A stretch of DNA of 64,000 nucleotides from Cynocephalus volans (GCF_027409185.1 NC_084464.1:42011095-42075094), one strand, 5' to 3'; numbered from the stretch's first letter, positions 1-11,809 are shown. Notes: generated from the letters alone by a model not told the origin. Made by a program: numbers and translations.

Positions 1-660
1 TCTCTCCTTCCCCGGGGCGGCGCGGCCGCGGGAGCGAGGGAGCCGGGAGGGAAGGAGGCGGCGCCGGGGACCGGGGAAAGCTCCCGGGCGGAGGGAAGAA
101 GGAGGGTGCAGGGGAAGACAGGGCGGGGGGAAGAGACGGGGAGACCGGGGAGAGGGCACCTCCCACAACCCGAGCCCCGGGAGCCGCCCCGGATCCCGGC
201 CCCGCCCTGGACCGCCCACAGCGCCAGGGGGCGGGCAGCGGACAGGCTCGGGGCTGAGAAGTAGGAGAGAGGGAGACACCGGTGCACCCCACACACCGGC
301 GGGGACCGAGCACTGCCGAGGTTGCGTTGCTGGGGGCAAGACAACTGGAAACTGGGGTGGGGGCGAGGGGACCCCAGCCAAAGGCAGGGGAGCCGGCGTT
401 GAGGCATGGAGTCTGGGATGAAGGTGGAGAAAGACGGTTGCACAAAGACAGAGCAGCCCTGGATCCGGGTGAGAGGAGGGAGGCCAAGACCAAGGGCTAG
501 GAGGGGAACTGAGACCGGGGGAGAGAGAGGAGAAGCCAGGGTCAGAGGGGACGGGGGGCTGGGGGGCGAGAGCGGCTCCGGGTCCAGCAGCCATGCTCCT
601 CGCCCGCTCCGTGCAGGGAACGTGCAGAGCGGACTGGAAGCAAAAGACGGGGAAGGGGCA
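1..660 (-). promoter_or_regulatory. CpG island, putative GABBR1 5' end/promoter
   Basis: The first ~660 bases are very GC-rich and dense in CpG, with several GC boxes, and composition falls to ordinary AT-rich DNA by about 800. In human the minus-strand gene GABBR1 starts roughly 24 kb upstream of MOG; here the distance from this island to the MOG start codon is about 23.9 kb, so I infer the GABBR1 promoter and perhaps its first 5'UTR exon. No GABBR1 coding sequence was recognised, and open frames here look like chance GC-rich frames. The gene identity rests on synteny alone. Confidence 0.5.
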
Positions 661-1033
661 TCGAGGAGAGAAATTGAGGTAGGAGGAAAAGAAGAAAAAA
701 AAAGGGCAAGAGAAAAAAGGAATCTCCACGTGGACAGGAGCCAGTATTGTCTTCTATACTCCAAAAGGGCCGAGCAAGCAGTATTGATTGACTGAGGGCG
801 AACTGGAAGTTTTAATGGCAGTGGGAAGTGCAGGCCGTTTGACAGCTCGGGAGGCTCCTGGCTATCCTCTGGAAGTGGAGGGTGTGTATGTTGTTGTTGT
901 GGTTGTTCACATACCTGAGTTTGGGCTGGAATTGGAGTCAAGGGTATCCTGAAGAAAAACCAAAAAACCAAAAAACTCCTTCTGGCCTGTCCTGAAATAA
1001 AAGGTGAGAAAAAGCCAAGTACTGCGAGACTGA

Positions 1034-1756
1034 CTAGAACTGAGGTTCTCAATCTTCAGCTCTTTTTTATAATATTTTGTAATGACCGCTTTAGTAACCT
1101 GAATTGAAATTCATAGGTGATATAACCTACCTACACACATAACTTTTAGAAAAATCAAAATGCTTCACTGTAATATAAATGTGAAATTTTTAAAAAGTAA
1201 TTTGTAATAAAATAACATAAACAGTATTTTATTGTGTGGCTGGCTAGGCCTGACTACACTAGAAGTCGTAACGAAGTAGGCAGATTCTTGCACCTGTCCG
1301 TAGAATCCTGGGGCTGGAACTGCTACAAACACAAGCTGATACAGGTGCCGAGTTGGTGACTCAGCTACCTCCAGCATGTTGCCATTAATGAAGTGATTTA
1401 GTGAAATGTTGAACAACTCTTAGCAGCAAAGTCAATCTCTCCTAAATTTACACAGAACTGTAATTGCATTCCTAGAAAGTTCATTGTATATTAAACCCAT
1501 TTTTTTTAAAAATTGTGTGAAGTTCTAGGCTCAGATAATTAAACACAGGTTTTCACCTACATGAATGTCCTAGGGGACTTTTGAGAATCTGGATGAGGGA
1601 CAAGTCTTCATTGTGTAGGCTGTGCTTTAAAGAATATTTTATACCACTGCCCTGCCATAAATGTAAATAGTGCCCCCCCATTATAATTGCAACAAGAAAA
1701 CCCACAAATTTTCAAAATGTTCCCTAGGGAGTGACTAAGAATCACTGAGCTAGGAA
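1034..1756. mobile_element. Non-autonomous hAT-like DNA transposon remnant
   Basis: The ends are imperfect inverted repeats of the 'ctgagg/tgattctta' type: the left reads gaggttctcaat and the right, reverse complemented, reads cagtgattcttagt. The body is non-coding and AT-rich, like ancient mammalian hAT-derived repeats. I cannot name the subfamily with confidence. Confidence 0.45.
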
Positions 1757-2150
1757 ACTAGCAGAAGAGAGGGAGAAAAGAGAGTGGGGCAGGATTTCTA
1801 ACCACTCAAAATGAAAACTACCCCTCCTCCGAGTGTCCTGTCCTCTCAGCAGGGCAGAACCAAAAATTGGGTATCAACTAAAATAAAGTCAGTAACACTA
1901 GGAAGCATCATGAAGATGAGAAGTTTCCTGGACTGCTTGGAGAAGAAGAGTTTCTTGATTCTGTGCCTAGTCTATAGGCTGGTCCATCTGTCTGTCCGGT
2001 GGGACACCCTCTCTCAGTGCTCCTGTGAGTTCCTGGCAAGACTGTATGCTCAGAGGACACCCTTCCCAGACCTAGCAGGGCCCTACTGTAGGGACGTATC
2101 TGAGCAGGTTCATTCCAAAGAGTCTACAAACAAGTTCTCAAGATCCTTAC

Positions 2151-2318
2151 TTGGGGCTGGCCCGTGGCTCACTTGGAAGAGTGTGGTGTTGATAACACCA
2201 AGGCCACGGGTTCAGATCCCTATATAGGGATGGCCAGTTAGCGCACTTGGGAGAGCGTGGTGCTGACAACACCAAGTCAAGGGTTAAGATCCCCTTACCG
2301 GTCATCTTTTTTAAAAAA
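2151..2318 (+). mobile_element. tRNA-Ile-derived SINE, dimer
   Basis: Unit 1 (ggctggcccgtggctcac) is followed by the linker 'tatataggga' and unit 2 (gatggccagttagcgcac), ending in the 'ccggtcatc' tail and a short A-run. Flanking copies of 'agatcyttac' look like a target-site duplication. Confidence 0.85.
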
Positions 2319-2469
2319 AAGATCTTTACCTAATCTTTTCTGGTAAATCTACCCAATCTTATCTCTGGCTTTCCTGAAGACCTGCCTGAAATAAGGGGTA
2401 TGGAAGGAAAGGACACCCCTGGAAAAGAAAAATTTATGAAACTGAAAGTTATCTCAATAGTATTTATTG

Positions 2470-2800
2470 CCACACCGCTGATGCTAAATCAGATAGAAAA
2501 ACAACCTTAATGTCCAAATCACAAAGTATTGATTCAGTAAATTGGAAAGTATCAATTCTAAGGAATAGTTACAAAAACACGTTTAAAAGAGGATCTAACG
2601 ACATTGACGTGGGGAAATATGAGAATTTGAGGAAAAAAAGATGTGTATAACTGTTTATGCTTAAAAGCTGGAAGAAAATACATTAAAATGTTAACAGTGA
2701 TTGCCTCTGGGCCATGAATTATTGTGTCACTTGTTTGGTCATATTGTTCAACTTCAGTTCAAATTTTAAACAAGTGTAAACCTCTATAAACCATTTTTTA
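2470..2800 (+). mobile_element. Old L1 3'-end fragment
   Basis: The order of phrases (aacctaaatgtccaa-like start, tgtataactgtttatgct, then gtgattgcctctggg) is that of the 3' end of ancient L1M elements. Heavily diverged. Confidence 0.4.
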
Positions 2801-2839
2801 GAGTTGTTCTTAAAACCTTCCTAAGCAATTTGAATCGGT

Positions 2840-3420
2840 AGTGCTAACATCTGTTTGTTATTCATTCGGGCAGAGGCATTTAAGGGTGTGGACAGGGGTT
2901 CCCATTATATTCACTATACAAACTGCTCACCTGTTACCACCAGTAGCTGCACCTTCCTCCTTTCACACCTTTCATCCTTCGGCATCACTTCCAGGATTCC
3001 TGGCCCTATTCCACAGGGCATTTATTGAGATCCTTCCACCACCACTGCTTGAGTATCCTAACTCCACCCTCCCCAAAGCCAATCCACTTCCTTATTTTCC
3101 TTCTACATCAAGCACAAAATTTCTCTCCTCTGGAAAGTTCCCTGGCCTTGATCCCACCCTTCTTCCCTCACTTCTGTACAATTGTGCCCTTGGCAACACC
3201 ATCTCCTTTTGCAGTTTTTGACTATTTTTCATGAAAATGGTGGAGTTCCTACTCAAATTACCTAAGAATGACCAATGTTCTTGTTCATTTTACTTCCCAT
3301 ATTTTTCTTCCACTCTCTTTCCTCTCTTCTGCTTTATTTTCTTCCCACCCTTCAGAACATATAATCAAGAACTTAACACCCCGGAAGCTCTGAAAACATA
3401 TTAACCAAAGTAGCTCAATG
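2840..3420. other. No gene recognised
   Basis: Pyrimidine-rich intergenic sequence with a weak resemblance to L2 in the middle. Open frames of up to 126 codons are low-complexity and have no splice or family support. Confidence 0.4.
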
Positions 3421-3424
3421 TATT

Positions 3425-3590
3425 GTTGATCAGTTAGATGCTAGGTGCATGTCTAATTTAATTCTCACACAACACGCAAAGTAAACTGTGATTTAGAGAG
3501 AAGAAGAAGCAAATCAGAGGTCACATTGCTATAAAATTGACAGAGCCAATATTTGAAGCCAAGTCCATTAGCCCATTCCCAGATTCTCTC
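3425..3590 (+). repeat. MIR-like SINE remnant
   Basis: Matches the general MIR order: gctaggtgca, taatttaattctcacac, then agaagcaaatcagaggtcaca and a catttgaagccaagtc-like end. Diverged. Confidence 0.4.
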
Positions 3591-3721
3591 CACTACATTC
3601 AGAGGCTTAGTTTTCAGGAGCTGCTCTCAGCCAGCTCCCACCCCAAGGCATTCTCTATCCAACATCGAGCTGCAGTTCCTTCTGTTTTCTCTCCTGAGGC
3701 TGTACTGAAGGGAAGATATCT

Positions 3722-3841
3722 AGTCCCTGAGTGTACTAATTGTCCTGATTTTATCATCACTTATTGTACACAGGTATGATATTCAAATCTGTATCCCACA
3801 CATAGGTATCATCAATTATGTTTCAATTAAAAAAAAAAAAC
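3722..3841 (+). mobile_element. L1 3'UTR tail fragment
   Basis: Nearly the same order as the L1 3' end at 63425-63540 (gtactaattgtcctga, then tgtacacaggta, then atcaattatgtttcaatt), ending in poly(A). Strongly 5'-truncated insertion. Confidence 0.55.
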
Positions 3842-4075
3842 TGTCAAAAAATAAAGATGTCCATGTCCTCACATGTTGGAGTGAAAGACCTATCTTCAGG
3901 GAGGGTTTTCTGTCCTACACGGTTTTTCCTGTTTAAAAAATGTAAGGGGCAAAGGTTTAAAGTTCAAACGTAAAGTTATTTACACTCTGGGCTTCACTCT
4001 GGCTTTAACCCTTTCTGTCACACTTTAATATTACTAAAACTTTCCTGTTTGGCCCTAGCTTTTGTTTAGGGTGTT

Positions 4076-4206
4076 TTTTTTGATTGTTTGTTTGTTTGTT
4101 TGTTTTGTTTTTTGGCAGCTGGCCTGTGCAGCGTACAGGGATCCAAAGCCTTGACCTGGGTGTTATAACATTGAACTCTAACCAACTGAGCTAACCGGCC
4201 AGCCCC
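4076..4206 (-). mobile_element. tRNA-Ile-derived SINE, monomer
   Basis: Reverse complement reads as the monomer: ggctggccggttagctcag at the right end, then the accaaggtcaag-like B-box region. A gttt-rich tail lies at the left. Confidence 0.8.
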
Positions 4207-4224
4207 CACGATAAAACCATTTTC

Positions 4225-4331
4225 TTTTTAGTTGTTGTTGTTTTTTGGCAGCTGGCCAGTACTGGGATCCAAACTCTTGACCTTGGTGTTATCAGCACCA
4301 TGCTCTAACCAACTGAGCTAACCGGCCAGCC
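4225..4331 (-). mobile_element. tRNA-Ile-derived SINE, monomer
   Basis: A second minus-strand monomer almost adjoining the previous one. It starts at the right with ggctggccggttagctcag and ends at the left in a gttgttgtttttt tail. Confidence 0.8.
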
Positions 4332-4339
4332 TGCCTCCT

Positions 4340-5985
4340 TTCTTGGTGGGAGTTGGCACTCAGAATCACTGGGCCCAAAAGAAAGGAAGTAGATGAGAGA
4401 AAATCTTTAACAAACCCTCTCTATTGCTTCCTGTACACAATTCTAGTTTTGTTGTACATTCTTGACACTTTTGGCCTTGGTTCTTTGTGCCAGTAAAAGG
4501 AAGGAGGAAAATTACAAAGCTATGTCTATTAAGCCTTTAACTGGCATGTACAGGTGAGTCCAGTCTGAAATTCACAAAACTTCAATGAGATAAAAAAGCC
4601 ACACTGTGAATACCTGTTCTAGTGCTCACCTCCCCTACCTGTAAGATGCCTTGAGGTAGTGGTAGACTCACGGGTGTTCAGAGCCAATAATCAGATTACA
4701 AAGTTGCCATGATAAATAATTTCACCATAAGTAAGCCCATATTTAATAAATGAATAAGCACTATGTAATTAAATGGTAGATTAACCTACACAACCAAAAA
4801 GAAAATAGTAAGCTTGTTTATTTGTTCTTTTAAAGTATATATGAGGTCAGATTAACAGACTTAAAAAAGGTTCAGGTGTCACAAACACAAATTTAGTGAG
4901 CATTCATATTCCTGGAACTGTGAAAGAATTATATTTTTAAAGATTTCAAAATAAAAAAGTGTTATGTTTAATTAAATATATATAATTAAATATATACCAG
5001 TATGAATATCTATACATAATTATTCATACTAATAAAAAAGCACATGTACCATAATGTGTGCATGTAACTGGTTGGTAAGATTTTTGTTCATTTATTCATT
5101 TTGCTGCAATAGATTTGTCTCTTCTATTATGTTTAATTCAGGTACCTATGAGGATTGTTCACTTATTCAAAGCATACTTTCTAATTTGGTTATAATACTG
5201 AGAGTAAAAAAACACATCACCCAGATTTTTCTATTAGAAGCTACAAAATTCTGAAAAATCCATCATTTAATATGTGTATGCAGGTCTAAAGACCATAATA
5301 AGCACAATTATATTTCTTCATTAAATATATGACTATTCACACTAGGTGGGGTACGTAAAGACTATAAATAGCATCATGTCTGATTTTGCCACAAAATAAA
5401 TGCAGATCAGGCCAGGTTTCACCACCAAATGAGTTAGAAGCAAAATTTTTGGTTTTCAGGTTATTGTGAACTTTGGAATTACAGAAAAGGATATGTGGAA
5501 CTAAGCTTATAAACATGAGAAGATACTTACAAATAGGCATTTTAAGAGTCAAATGAACAAAACTGAGGCAACGGACTAGAAATTCTGTTCATGAAAATAC
5601 CATAAAAATGCCAGCGAGGATGCTATAAAGGTTCCGTATAGAAACCTGACCAAGTCCATATCCATAACCCTATTACAGCAGATCAGACCCTGCCCTGGTT
5701 CAGAGAACCATACAAACCATGTGAATCCTAGCACAGCGGAAAGCCAAAGACAGATATGAAGCAAGCTCTGCTTTTAGCAAGTGAGAGTAAACAAACACCT
5801 GCTGAGTTTACTCTTCCTTCCCTGTCTTTCCAAACTATCACTCTGAAGTTCTAAAGAGCTGACATGACTCATACACACCTTCAGATGCTTTCAGTATTTG
5901 TTACACTTAGATCTGCACAGAAACAGAGTACCCTATTGGTGCATAGTTTACAAAGAATTTTCATGTTATCTCTCAGTTCTTTCAA
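4340..5985. other. Intergenic, no gene recognised
   Basis: AT-rich sequence with no exon structure, RNA gene or repeat that I can name. Short frames around 5050 and 5340-5760 on either strand have no family resemblance. Confidence 0.4.
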
Positions 5986-5989
5986 CTAT

Positions 5990-6120
5990 TTCTGTTTAGT
6001 AATATCTTTATTTGTTAGATGAGAAAACTCAGAAAGTTTAAATGACCTACCCAAGGGCGCACAGCCAGTGAATACCAGAGCTGGGTCTCAAACCCAGGTC
6101 TCAGGTCCCTTTCATTCTCA
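5990..6120 (+). repeat. MIR SINE remnant
   Basis: Typical MIR core: ttagatgagaaaactcag, then gacctacccaaggg and cacagccagtgaatacc. Confidence 0.6.
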
Positions 6121-6199
6121 ATGCTCCAGCAGCAAAATGCTTCAGCCAGGCTGGCCAGATTAAAATTTTTTAAACTTGCTCAAATACTTTCATCTCAGA

Positions 6200-6530
6200 T
6201 ACCAAGCACACCTAGTTCCTTCTGCCTTGATGAGTGCTCCTCTTCTCCTTAGTAACAGCTTAGATGTCACCTCCTCAGTGAAGCCTTCCCTGATTTCCCC
6301 AGACTCAGACCCCTTGCCCCTGCCATCCCACTAGCCAGTCTCATAGCATACTGTATTCATCATTCAAAAAACTTATCTCAGTGGTAATTAAAATAATTAT
6401 AGAATAATTTATTTAATATCTGACTTCCTGACCACACCATAAGCTCTGTAAGGGCAGGGACACTGAATAGATTGCTCATTTTATCCCCAATTCAAGATCT
6501 ATGCAGTGCCTGCCACCTGGTTAGAAGCTT
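6200..6530 (+). repeat. L2 LINE 3' fragment
   Basis: Typical L2 3' phrases in order: cagcttagatgtcacctcc, gtgaagccttccctgatt, then aagctctgtaagggcagggac. Confidence 0.6.
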
Positions 6531-6754
6531 AACGAAAGATCAATCAACAAAAACATTCTCTGACTCAAAGATTAGTTTTCACTCCACTGTACAGAATTAT
6601 CACACCAGTTTCCAAGGCTATTAATCTCCTAAAGTTCTCTGTTGTTTGTCAAAGACCTTCTAGGTATTGGTGAAATGGCATGTTTTGGTCCATGGGCCCT
6701 AATAGTGACACATTCTACACACATTTAAGTCATTCCACCCTGTCAGTTACAGGA

Positions 6755-6935
6755 TAATAATAATAGCATTTATTTTACTATAACAAGTTTTGGGCTGTGT
6801 GCTTTACTTAGATGGTCTCACTTGCTCATTAGAACATTCTCTGACATAGATATTATTATTTTCACTTTGAAAACTGAAACTCAAGTGTGTTTAATAATCT
6901 GCCCAATGTCTTACATGTAATAAGCCGAGATGAGA
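6755..6935 (+). repeat. MIR SINE remnant
   Basis: Order of MIR landmarks: ataatagcatttatttta, gtgtgctttacttag, ttttcactttgaaaactg, then atctgcccaatgtcttaca. Confidence 0.5.
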
Positions 6936-6939
6936 ACAC

Positions 6940-8530
6940 AGACTCCAAAGACACTGCTCAACCCAATGACCTGCTGAAGGAAGAATCCCCAAGGCACCTA
7001 GGGGTTTGTCTTCCTGCGTGTTCTCTGTGTATCATCAGAGCTGCTGTGAATGAAACCACTAGGATAAGCATTACCGGAATACGATTTCTGTTAGAAGTAG
7101 ATTCGCCCTGCCATGGAGCAGGCAGCCTTGTCTGGGCCACAGGCCCTCTGCAGAAAGACTTCTCCACTGTTTATCTGGATGTTCCCTTTCAGCAATATCT
7201 TTGCTCACTGACCCTATTTGTAGGTGCTGTCATTTTTCTGTCCATGATGTTAGTGTGCCCAGTAGCCTTACTTTACTGCCCAGTAGACCTTACCATTAGC
7301 AAACTGAAGCTTCCTCACCAACATCAGGCCTGGCAGGACTGTGTGAAACCCCCACCACCCGTGAGTCCTCTGATAGCATTACAGCTATAATCTCTGGTAC
7401 ATGCACAAGTTCTACTCCATGTGGCAGTGCTAATGGTGGCCCAAGTCAGACTACTAGTACCAGACATCACTAGGAAGACCTCACCAGTCTTCTTGCTACT
7501 CTTAAGAAAGTGCCCTTCCAAGGACCATTCTCCTTCGTCTTATCCCAAGATCCTGCTATGAAATAGGGACCACCTGTATCTGGAGCAAACTTTCATTCTG
7601 CCTGGACAATTATGAGTAGGATGAATGGGGGGAGGGGCAGAAAAAGAGGGAGATATGATCTGATGGACCTTAGAAGGACTGGTTACCCTGCTTTCCCTGG
7701 CTGCTGTCAAGCAGCCAGCAGCCTAGGCTGGACAGGGTCTCTTCTTTCATCCTCCTCCTGTGCTTGATGCCCTGAATCCTGGAACTGATACCCTGTCTGA
7801 AGTCTGCCTCCCTATACACAATGCAAGTGAAGTCACCATGGGGAAAACATAAAATAGCAGGAGGAATATACCAAGAAAGTATCCCTGAATTTGTTAGCTT
7901 CTTACCAATATGTTACTAAGGGGGTTGGGGGCATCGTGGCTTCTAACTCTAGGGGTCTATGACCAAAAGGTACAAATTAAGCTGGTGGTTAGTGTGGGAG
8001 AGGGAGTATGGATGAACTAACAGGTCAGAGAGGAGGATGAAATGGCTCAAAGTAGACGTACGACTAGAATGGGCTCCTACACCACTTCTCTTCATTGTAA
8101 CCCCTGAGTGATTGTCTTCTCCGGGCGCTGAGGGGTCACAGTATCTCCAAATACTACCCTACAGCTATTTCAGCCTTAGAGAATAAAAAGTTGGGGATTT
8201 TTTTTCAGAGGGTTGGTTTGCTTTCATTTATGGTGGGTGGGGGTGGATATATCTTTTCTCAGGTGAGCTCAATAAATATATCCATAAATTAGAAATAGAA
8301 TTGCTTTATTTCAAAAGGATTTATAATAGAATCTACTTAGACTTCAGATTTATCTAATGAAGTATGAATTGTTCTACTTATAAAAACATCATCTATAAGA
8401 ACATTTTTAAATCATACTGTGAGGTACACCTATAGTCTATCATGTTTATTTACAAATTGTCTTTTTTATACTTATTTTTGGTGAAGAAGAGCAAAGAGGG
8501 AGTGAGGGTTATGTTTCCTTGCTTGAAGGA
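6940..8530. other. Intergenic, no gene recognised
   Basis: A 167-codon open frame begins at 6887 inside the MIR above and runs to 7390, so its start is repeat-derived. Its predicted product has no domain I recognise. The rest is unassigned unique sequence. Confidence 0.4.
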
Positions 8531-8536
8531 GAGAAA

Positions 8537-8598
8537 GAAAGGACAGAGAGAGGGGGGGAGGGGGGGAGGGAGAGAGATAGAGAGAGAGAGAGAGAGAT
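8537..8598. repeat. (GA)n / G-rich simple repeat
   Basis: Purine tract of gagaga and gggggga units about 60 bp long. Confidence 0.85.
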
Positions 8599-8599
8599 G

Positions 8600-8770
8600 A
8601 TCGAATCAAGGTAATTAGCATATCTATTGCCTCCAACATTTGTCATTTCTTTGTGTCGTGAACATTCAACATCCTCTTTTCTAGCTATTTGAAATTATAC
8701 AGTAGTATATTGCTGTTAACTATAGTCACCCCACAGTGCTATAGAACACTGGAACTAACTAGTTTTGAGA
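8600..8770 (-). mobile_element. L1 3'UTR fragment (antisense)
   Basis: Contains the familiar antisense L1M 3'UTR order: aaggtaattagcatatc, catttctttgtgt, tagctatttgaaatta, then aactatagtcacccc. Confidence 0.6.
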
Positions 8771-8779
8771 ACCTCTGTG

Positions 8780-8880
8780 GGCTAGGTACTTTCACATGCA
8801 TTACTGTCTCACTTAATCCCCACAACAGCACCAGGAAAGGTATATTATTATCCCCACTTAAGAATGAGGAAAGTTTGGCA
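8780..8880 (+). repeat. MIR SINE remnant
   Basis: gggctaggtactttcacatg, then ttaatccccacaacag and tattattatccccactta. It abuts an A-run at 8920-8940. Confidence 0.5.
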
Positions 8881-9928
8881 ACACCAAGGTCAATCATACG
8901 AGCCAGCCACCCAAGTGAGAAAAAAAAAAAAAAAAAAAAGAAAGAGAAGGAGGAAAGTGAGTCACTGAAAGGCTGAGAAATGCTTAGACCCTGGAGCGGA
9001 TGCTTCTGGGTACTTCCTGATCATTTCAGGGCTGCTGCGGCAGCAGGTCCAGAGACGGTGAGGATGTAGGACTACAAGTGAAGGATTCAGAGAGGAGGCT
9101 GTGAAGGGAAAAGGAGGCAGGACCTCTTAGCTTGCTGATTCTGACCTGGGGCTTTCCTCATTGTGACTGGTGGAGGACGATGAGAAAGTATTCATTCTGG
9201 TCTGGGAAACTGGAAAGACTCCATGTTTTGTTTTCTAAATCAACTACAAACATTCAATGAGTGCCTCCTACATTTGTAAAATTACATGCAAACACTTCGT
9301 TTCTTGGTCTCCCTGTTTCAAGGCCTGGATCATCTTCTGTCTTCCATCTTCCATCTAGTCCTCTCTCTTAATAAAAATTTTTTTTTTTTACTTACACATT
9401 TTTTTAATCTATCTATCTATTTATTTATTTTTATTGAATCATAATTGGTTATACATATTTTGGGGATTAAATGTTGACTATATTGATCAAATCAATATTA
9501 CTAGTATGTATATTGTTACAAATAGTACATATTCTTTATGCCCCTTATCCAAGCTCTCCCTATCCCCCTCCCTCGCCTCTCCCACCACTGAGAACCCTAG
9601 AGATCTTCTCTCCTTCTGAAAGAGTAATGGTTATTCTGTTGATTTGTTGCCTAGATTATCTGTCCAATGCTGAAAGGTGTGTTCAGTTCCCCCAATATTA
9701 TTATAGAGCAGATGTTTCTTCTGTCACTCTGGAATGGGCTTTGTGGAGAGAGACATCCTCTTCTTTGGTCTCTGCTGGTGACTCTCCTTGTGTCAATGCA
9801 CTCCAGTGGCTGGTGGACCATCTGCATGGTGGTTGTGATGTCTAGCCACTTTCACGGCAACCGTGGTTACTATGGTGGCTATGGTGGGCCACCCACATGG
9901 ATGTGATGTTTTTGGCATGCTCCTTGGT

Positions 9929-10185
9929 GCTGGTGGTGTGCCTCATTGTGGGTGGGGGGTCTGGTCCCCAGTTCGATGACCCGGGCTCCTGGGTAGGGCC
10001 CCGAGATGCTTGTGGTGTGCCTGGGTGTGGGCAGGGGATCTGGTCCCTGGCTTCAAGCCTCAGGTTCCTAGGCAGGCCCCAAGGCACTGGTGGTGTGCAT
10101 GATTATGGGCTGGGAGTCTGGTCCCGCTCCATACCTCAGATCCCCTGGCAGCCTGAGTTGCTGGTGGTATGCCTGGGCCAGAACT
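9929..10185 (-). repeat. ~77-bp minisatellite inside the L1 derivative
   Basis: Three units plus the start of a fourth begin at about 9929, 10008, 10085 and 10160, each with ctggtggtgtgcct-like then gtctggtccc-like motifs. Spacing is 79, 77 and 75 bp. The other copy has only one partial unit at about 13740. Confidence 0.75.
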
Positions 10186-10558
10186 ATTTTTTTGACCTTT
10201 GCTTACTTCTAAAATGGGGTAACTTCCTGTGGGAACCACTACTTGAGCTGTGTGGTAGAGCTTAATTGCTGCTTTGCTGCTGTTTCCATAGGGAAGGCTT
10301 TTTGTGCAGCTCAGGGTTTAATGGTGGACCTTATAGATACTTCCAGCTCTCCAGAGGCCTGGTGCAGCCCAGTTGTGTAGAAACTCTGATCTGGGCTTGA
10401 TTTTTTTCATGAAACTGCATCCCATGCAATTCTGCATTCCCAACCAGTCTCCTCGGAGTGGTCCTGCACTGACTGGTGGGCGGATTGGCTGTCCTTGCCT
10501 TATCCCATTGTTCTCCTGGTGGGCTCATCTCCCTCACTGCCCATGCCCCAAACACTTC

Positions 10559-10933
10559 TGTAAAGCTACAGCTAAGGCTCACAGACCCCTCAAGCCCATT
10601 GTACAGACTGAGTTACAAACACTCCACATGCAGGTCTATGAGCAGGTAATAGGAAAAGGTCCTGGGAGCCATGGGTAAAAACTTAACAGGCTTTATTCAG
10701 AGTTAGGAGCAGCCACCCTAGTAGCTTCCCTGAGCATCCTGAGAAGCTCAGTGTATCAGAGCCATTAGTCCTTTATACTCAAGTCCATAACTCAAAATAC
10801 CCAGGTGCACATATGCAATTACATTAGACAATAAACAAGGAACACCTGGGTGCACATGAATATTTATATTAGATGCTCAGCAAGATTCTGAACATCTGAG
10901 GGGCCCTGACCATTTTTCTATATTTTCCCAACA
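10559..10933 (-). mobile_element. Solo LTR (endogenous retrovirus fossil), 375 bp
   Basis: This 375-bp block is absent from the matching place in the sister element at 13225-14610. It has TG...CA ends and is flanked by a perfect 5-bp duplication (acttc at 10554-10558 and 10934-10938). Read on the minus strand it carries a TATA-like box (agtataaagg) and an aataaa polyadenylation signal, as an LTR should. Minus-strand start tgttgggaaaat suggests an ERV1 or ERVK-like LTR; family not certain. Younger than its host element. Confidence 0.75.
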
Positions 10934-11197
10934 ACTTCCCATGGGATGGGCCCTGTGTCCCTTGTGATGACTCACCAGCCTCTGAATGGCTCTCCCTTTT
11001 CAGCTGTTCTGGCTCCTTGCTCTTGTGTGGGTCCACGGGAACCCTATTAATGGTCTTGCTGTCCTGGGGGCCACCAAGGCCCTCTTCTCCCCTGCTGCCT
11101 CCAAGCAACTCCATCCAAAGGGCACAGCTGCGGTTTCTGCTGGCTCCTGCTCCCTGTGCTCAGCAGCTCCAGGCTTCTTAATAAAATTTTTAGTACT

Positions 11198-11340
11198 AAT
11201 ATTTTGTCAGTGTCTCAGGCTTATAGAGTACTTTACCTTGTCTGAGGCTCATAACAGTTTAGCAGGTATGAGATTTCTCCTCCCATTTTATAGGTAAGAA
11301 AACTAAGGATTAGAGAAGTTAAGTTGCTCACTCATAATGG
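11198..11340 (+). repeat. MIR SINE remnant
   Basis: catttttataggtaagaaaac-like core followed by agagaagttaagttgctca, as in MIR. Confidence 0.5.
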
Positions 11341-11370
11341 CTACTGCTTGGTACGACATCATAGCAGATT

Positions 11371-11530
11371 TTTTTTTTTTTTAAAAGATGACTAGTAAGG
11401 GGATCTTAACCCTTGATTTGATCCATGCTCTCCCAAGTGAGCTAAACAGCAATTCCTATATAGGGATCTGAACCCGTGGCTTTGGCGTTATCAGCACCAC
11501 ATTCTCCCAAGTGAGCCATGGGCTGGCCCC
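11371..11530 (-). mobile_element. tRNA-Ile-derived SINE, dimer
   Basis: T-run and 'aaaagatgactagtaagg' at the left, ggggccagcccatggctcac (reverse complement) at the right, with the 'cctatataggga' linker between the units. Confidence 0.85.
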
Positions 11531-11695
11531 AATTATAGCAGATTTGATTGTAGGTTTCTTTGTTTTGTTTTTTACATAAAGTCCTATTCTTTTTTACCTA
11601 TGCTTTGCTGCTTCACTTCATCTAAAAGAGTTCCCTAAATTAGGTTGCCTATGAAATTGTTTCATAACTGAGAAAAGTAGACATGACAGCATCCT

Positions 11696-11791
11696 TTTTT
11701 TTTTTGTTTTTTGGCCTGTACAGGGATATGAACCTTTGACTTTGGTGTTAGCAGCACCACACTCTAACCAAGTGAGCTAACCGGCCAGCCC
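11696..11791 (-). mobile_element. tRNA-Ile-derived SINE, monomer
   Basis: T-run then 'tggcctgtacaggga' at the left; right end is gagctaaccggccagccc. Confidence 0.8.
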
Positions 11792-11809
11792 AGCATCTAA
11801 TTGTTTATG

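Larger units (their letters stand above)
9405..11172 (-). mobile_element. ORF-less L1 derivative, copy 1
   Basis: Read on the minus strand: an L1 5'UTR-like segment, a ~77-bp tandem repeat (about 9929-10185), a short stretch like the middle of L1 ORF2 (antisense of 'tccaatgctgaaagg'), an L1 3'UTR and an A/T-rich tail near 9405-9440. ORF1 and most of ORF2 are absent. Aligns along its length with 13225-14610, apart from extra tandem units and a solo LTR inserted at 10559-10933. The 5' end is truncated at about 11172 relative to the other copy. Flanks differ between copies, so these are separate insertions rather than a segmental duplication. Confidence 0.6.

Noticed and set aside
282-795. Open frames in the left CpG island
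   Set aside because: GC-rich sequence suppresses stop codons; composition-driven, Gly/Arg/Glu-rich, no family match.
6887-7390. 167-codon open frame
   Set aside because: Begins inside a MIR, has no recognisable domain, no splice context and no known gene at this position in the GABBR1-MOG interval.
9929-10185. CRISPR-like array
   Set aside because: Repeats are contiguous ~77-bp tandem units with no spacers, in a mammalian retroelement.
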